Made by a program: the position numbers and the translations under genes. From Treponema sp. (GTDB lineage Bacteria; Spirochaetota; Spirochaetia; Treponematales; Breznakiellaceae), in assembly GCA_031259345.1 (NCBI GenBank), contig JAIRLQ010000533.1:1-7734 (forward strand): a DNA stretch of 7,734 nt, given 5' to 3'. A model generated the notes under the pieces. That model searched no databases, was not told the origin of the DNA, and saw only the letters and a list, made by a program, of their open reading frames with translations. Shown here piece by piece: positions 6,880-7,734 of the stretch; positions within the stretch are counted from its first letter, which is position 1, and each line of letters begins with the position of its first letter.

Positions 6880-7636
6880 CGGAACTCCCGAACCGGTTGA
6901 TTGAACGTGTTATATACCGGGATTTAAAATCATTGCAACGCCGGGATATGGGTATGGTCTGCCCCGTTCTTAATACCACCATGTTATCCCTGATGGTTTC
7001 CACAAAATCCATATTTACGATGATTGATCCGTGGCAATGGGCAAAACGCTCATCCACCAGCAGGTCAGAAGAAAATTCTTTCAAAGGTTTGTTTATCGAA
7101 AACGTCTCATTATTTGCCAGATGGATAGAAAGATTATGCCCCAGTATCTCCGCGAAAATAATATCCCGAAACAGGATGTTTCTGTGGAATTGCTTTGTTT
7201 TTACCGGGACAAAAGCCGTATCCTTCCCGTATAATTTTTCCCTGGCCTCGTCTATCTTTCTCAGCACACTGAAAAGCCGTTCTTTTTCTACCGGCTTGAG
7301 GAGATAGGAGAAAGCCCTCACCCGGTACGATTCGGCGGCAAAATCGTTAACCGAGGTTAAAAACACGATATACCCGTCAAAACCGCGATCCCGCAGGCGG
7401 GCGGCCACTTCCACGCCGGACATTTCGGGCATGACAATATCGAGAAATACTATATCCACCCTTTTCCCGCCCTCGAAATATTCAAGCGCGGCGGAACCGG
7501 AAGTAAAATCGTGGAGAAAGTTCCAGCCCGGCGCGGCCCGCGATCCGGTAGAATAGTACCCTTTAAGAAAAAAGACGACTTTGTCCAGTTCTTTTTTGTC
7601 ATCATCCAACAGCACAATTTCCGGTACGCCGGTCAA
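6851..7636 (-). CDS. LytTR-family response regulator (AgrA/LytR-like)
   Basis: A 261-residue protein. The receiver domain (about 5-130) has the acidic pair Asp11-Asp12, phosphoacceptor Asp66 in VFLDIVMPEMSG, Thr94 in VFLTSVND and Lys114 in YLLKPVEK, all as expected for a functional receiver. The LytTR DNA-binding domain (about 140-245) contains ILFRDIIFAEILGHNLSIHL (154-173), FAHCHGSIIVNMDFV (198-212) and TIPISRR (227-233). LytTR proteins bind paired direct repeats upstream of promoters and are usually partnered with GHKL kinases, as with the next gene. The start is taken as TTG 7636, whose TTGA overlaps the stop of the preceding gene; the run GGAGGGGGG at 7654-7646 could supply ribosome binding. 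No ATG lies between this point and the conserved first strand. A likely target is the direct repeat at 2973-3002. Confidence 0.93.
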   Translation of the reverse strand: MTGVPEIVLLDDDKKELDKVVFFLKGYYSTGSRAAPGWNFLHDFTSGSAALEYFEGGKRVDIVFLDIVMPEMSGVEVAARLRDRGFDGYIVFLTSVNDFAAESYRVRAFSYLLKPVEKERLFSVLRKIDEAREKLYGKDTAFVPVKTKQFHRNILFRDIIFAEILGHNLSIHLANNETFSINKPLKEFSSDLLVDERFAHCHGSIIVNMDFVETIRDNMVVLRTGQTIPISRRCNDFKSRYITRSINRFGSSDDKPVSSGL

Positions 7637-7734
7637 TGTATCGTCCCCCCCTCCGCCATGACTGACGCGATGGTCTCCAGCGCTTCCCCCCGCATAAAAC
7701 CGTCGTATATTTCGGGAATCCCGATAACCCGGAG
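7633..7734 (-). CDS. C-terminal end of an unidentified gene upstream of the regulator (partial)
   Basis: A frame enters from the right edge and gives 33 residues ending at TGA 7635-7633. It reads LRVIGIPEIYDGFMRGEA (first 18), then a helix-like LETIASVMAEGG and ends in TIH. The stop overlaps the TTG start of the response regulator within TTGA, the best evidence that it is a real gene and co-transcribed with the two-component pair. There are too few residues to name a family; nothing indicates a membrane segment or a DNA-binding motif in this tail. Confidence 0.6.
   Translation of the reverse strand, partial: LRVIGIPEIYDGFMRGEALETIASVMAEGGTIH

Overview
The window (about 50% G+C by eye) holds six protein genes in three blocks. 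The coding style, gene families and domain mix would fit a host-associated spirochaete such as a termite-gut Treponema. That is recall only: there is no rRNA or other phylogenetic marker here, so the assignment is tentative.

Block 1 (1-2874, minus) is the N-terminal 958 residues of a nonribosomal peptide synthetase running off the left edge. Its order is adenylation, carrier (Ser531) and most of a condensation domain, so it looks like an initiating module. The adenylation domain has good core motifs but lacks the Asp that normally holds the substrate alpha-amino group.

Block 2 (2875-3092) is the divergent control region. It has a good sigma-70-type promoter facing right, a weaker candidate facing left, and between them a 9-bp direct repeat with 12-bp spacing. 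That is the geometry bound by AgrA/LytTR-type regulators.

Block 3 (3093-5549, plus) is a tight three-gene operon: a DUF697-type membrane protein, a polar-amino-acid ABC permease, and an ABC ATPase. The ATPase has about 115 extra C-terminal residues resembling an RsbW/SpoIIAB-type (HATPase_c_2) domain with degenerate nucleotide-binding boxes. No substrate-binding protein is visible.

Block 4 (5560-7734, minus) converges on block 3 with a 10-bp gap. It holds, in transcription order, the tail of an unidentified gene, a LytTR response regulator and an AgrC-like membrane histidine kinase. The three are joined by overlaps (a shared TTGA, then 29 bp).

Working idea (inference): the kinase/regulator pair controls the divergent promoters through the direct repeat, coupling synthesis of a small nonribosomal peptide to a modified ABC system. 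The peptide could be a signal or the transported compound. The unseen remainder of the synthetase and the gene upstream of the regulator are needed to test this.
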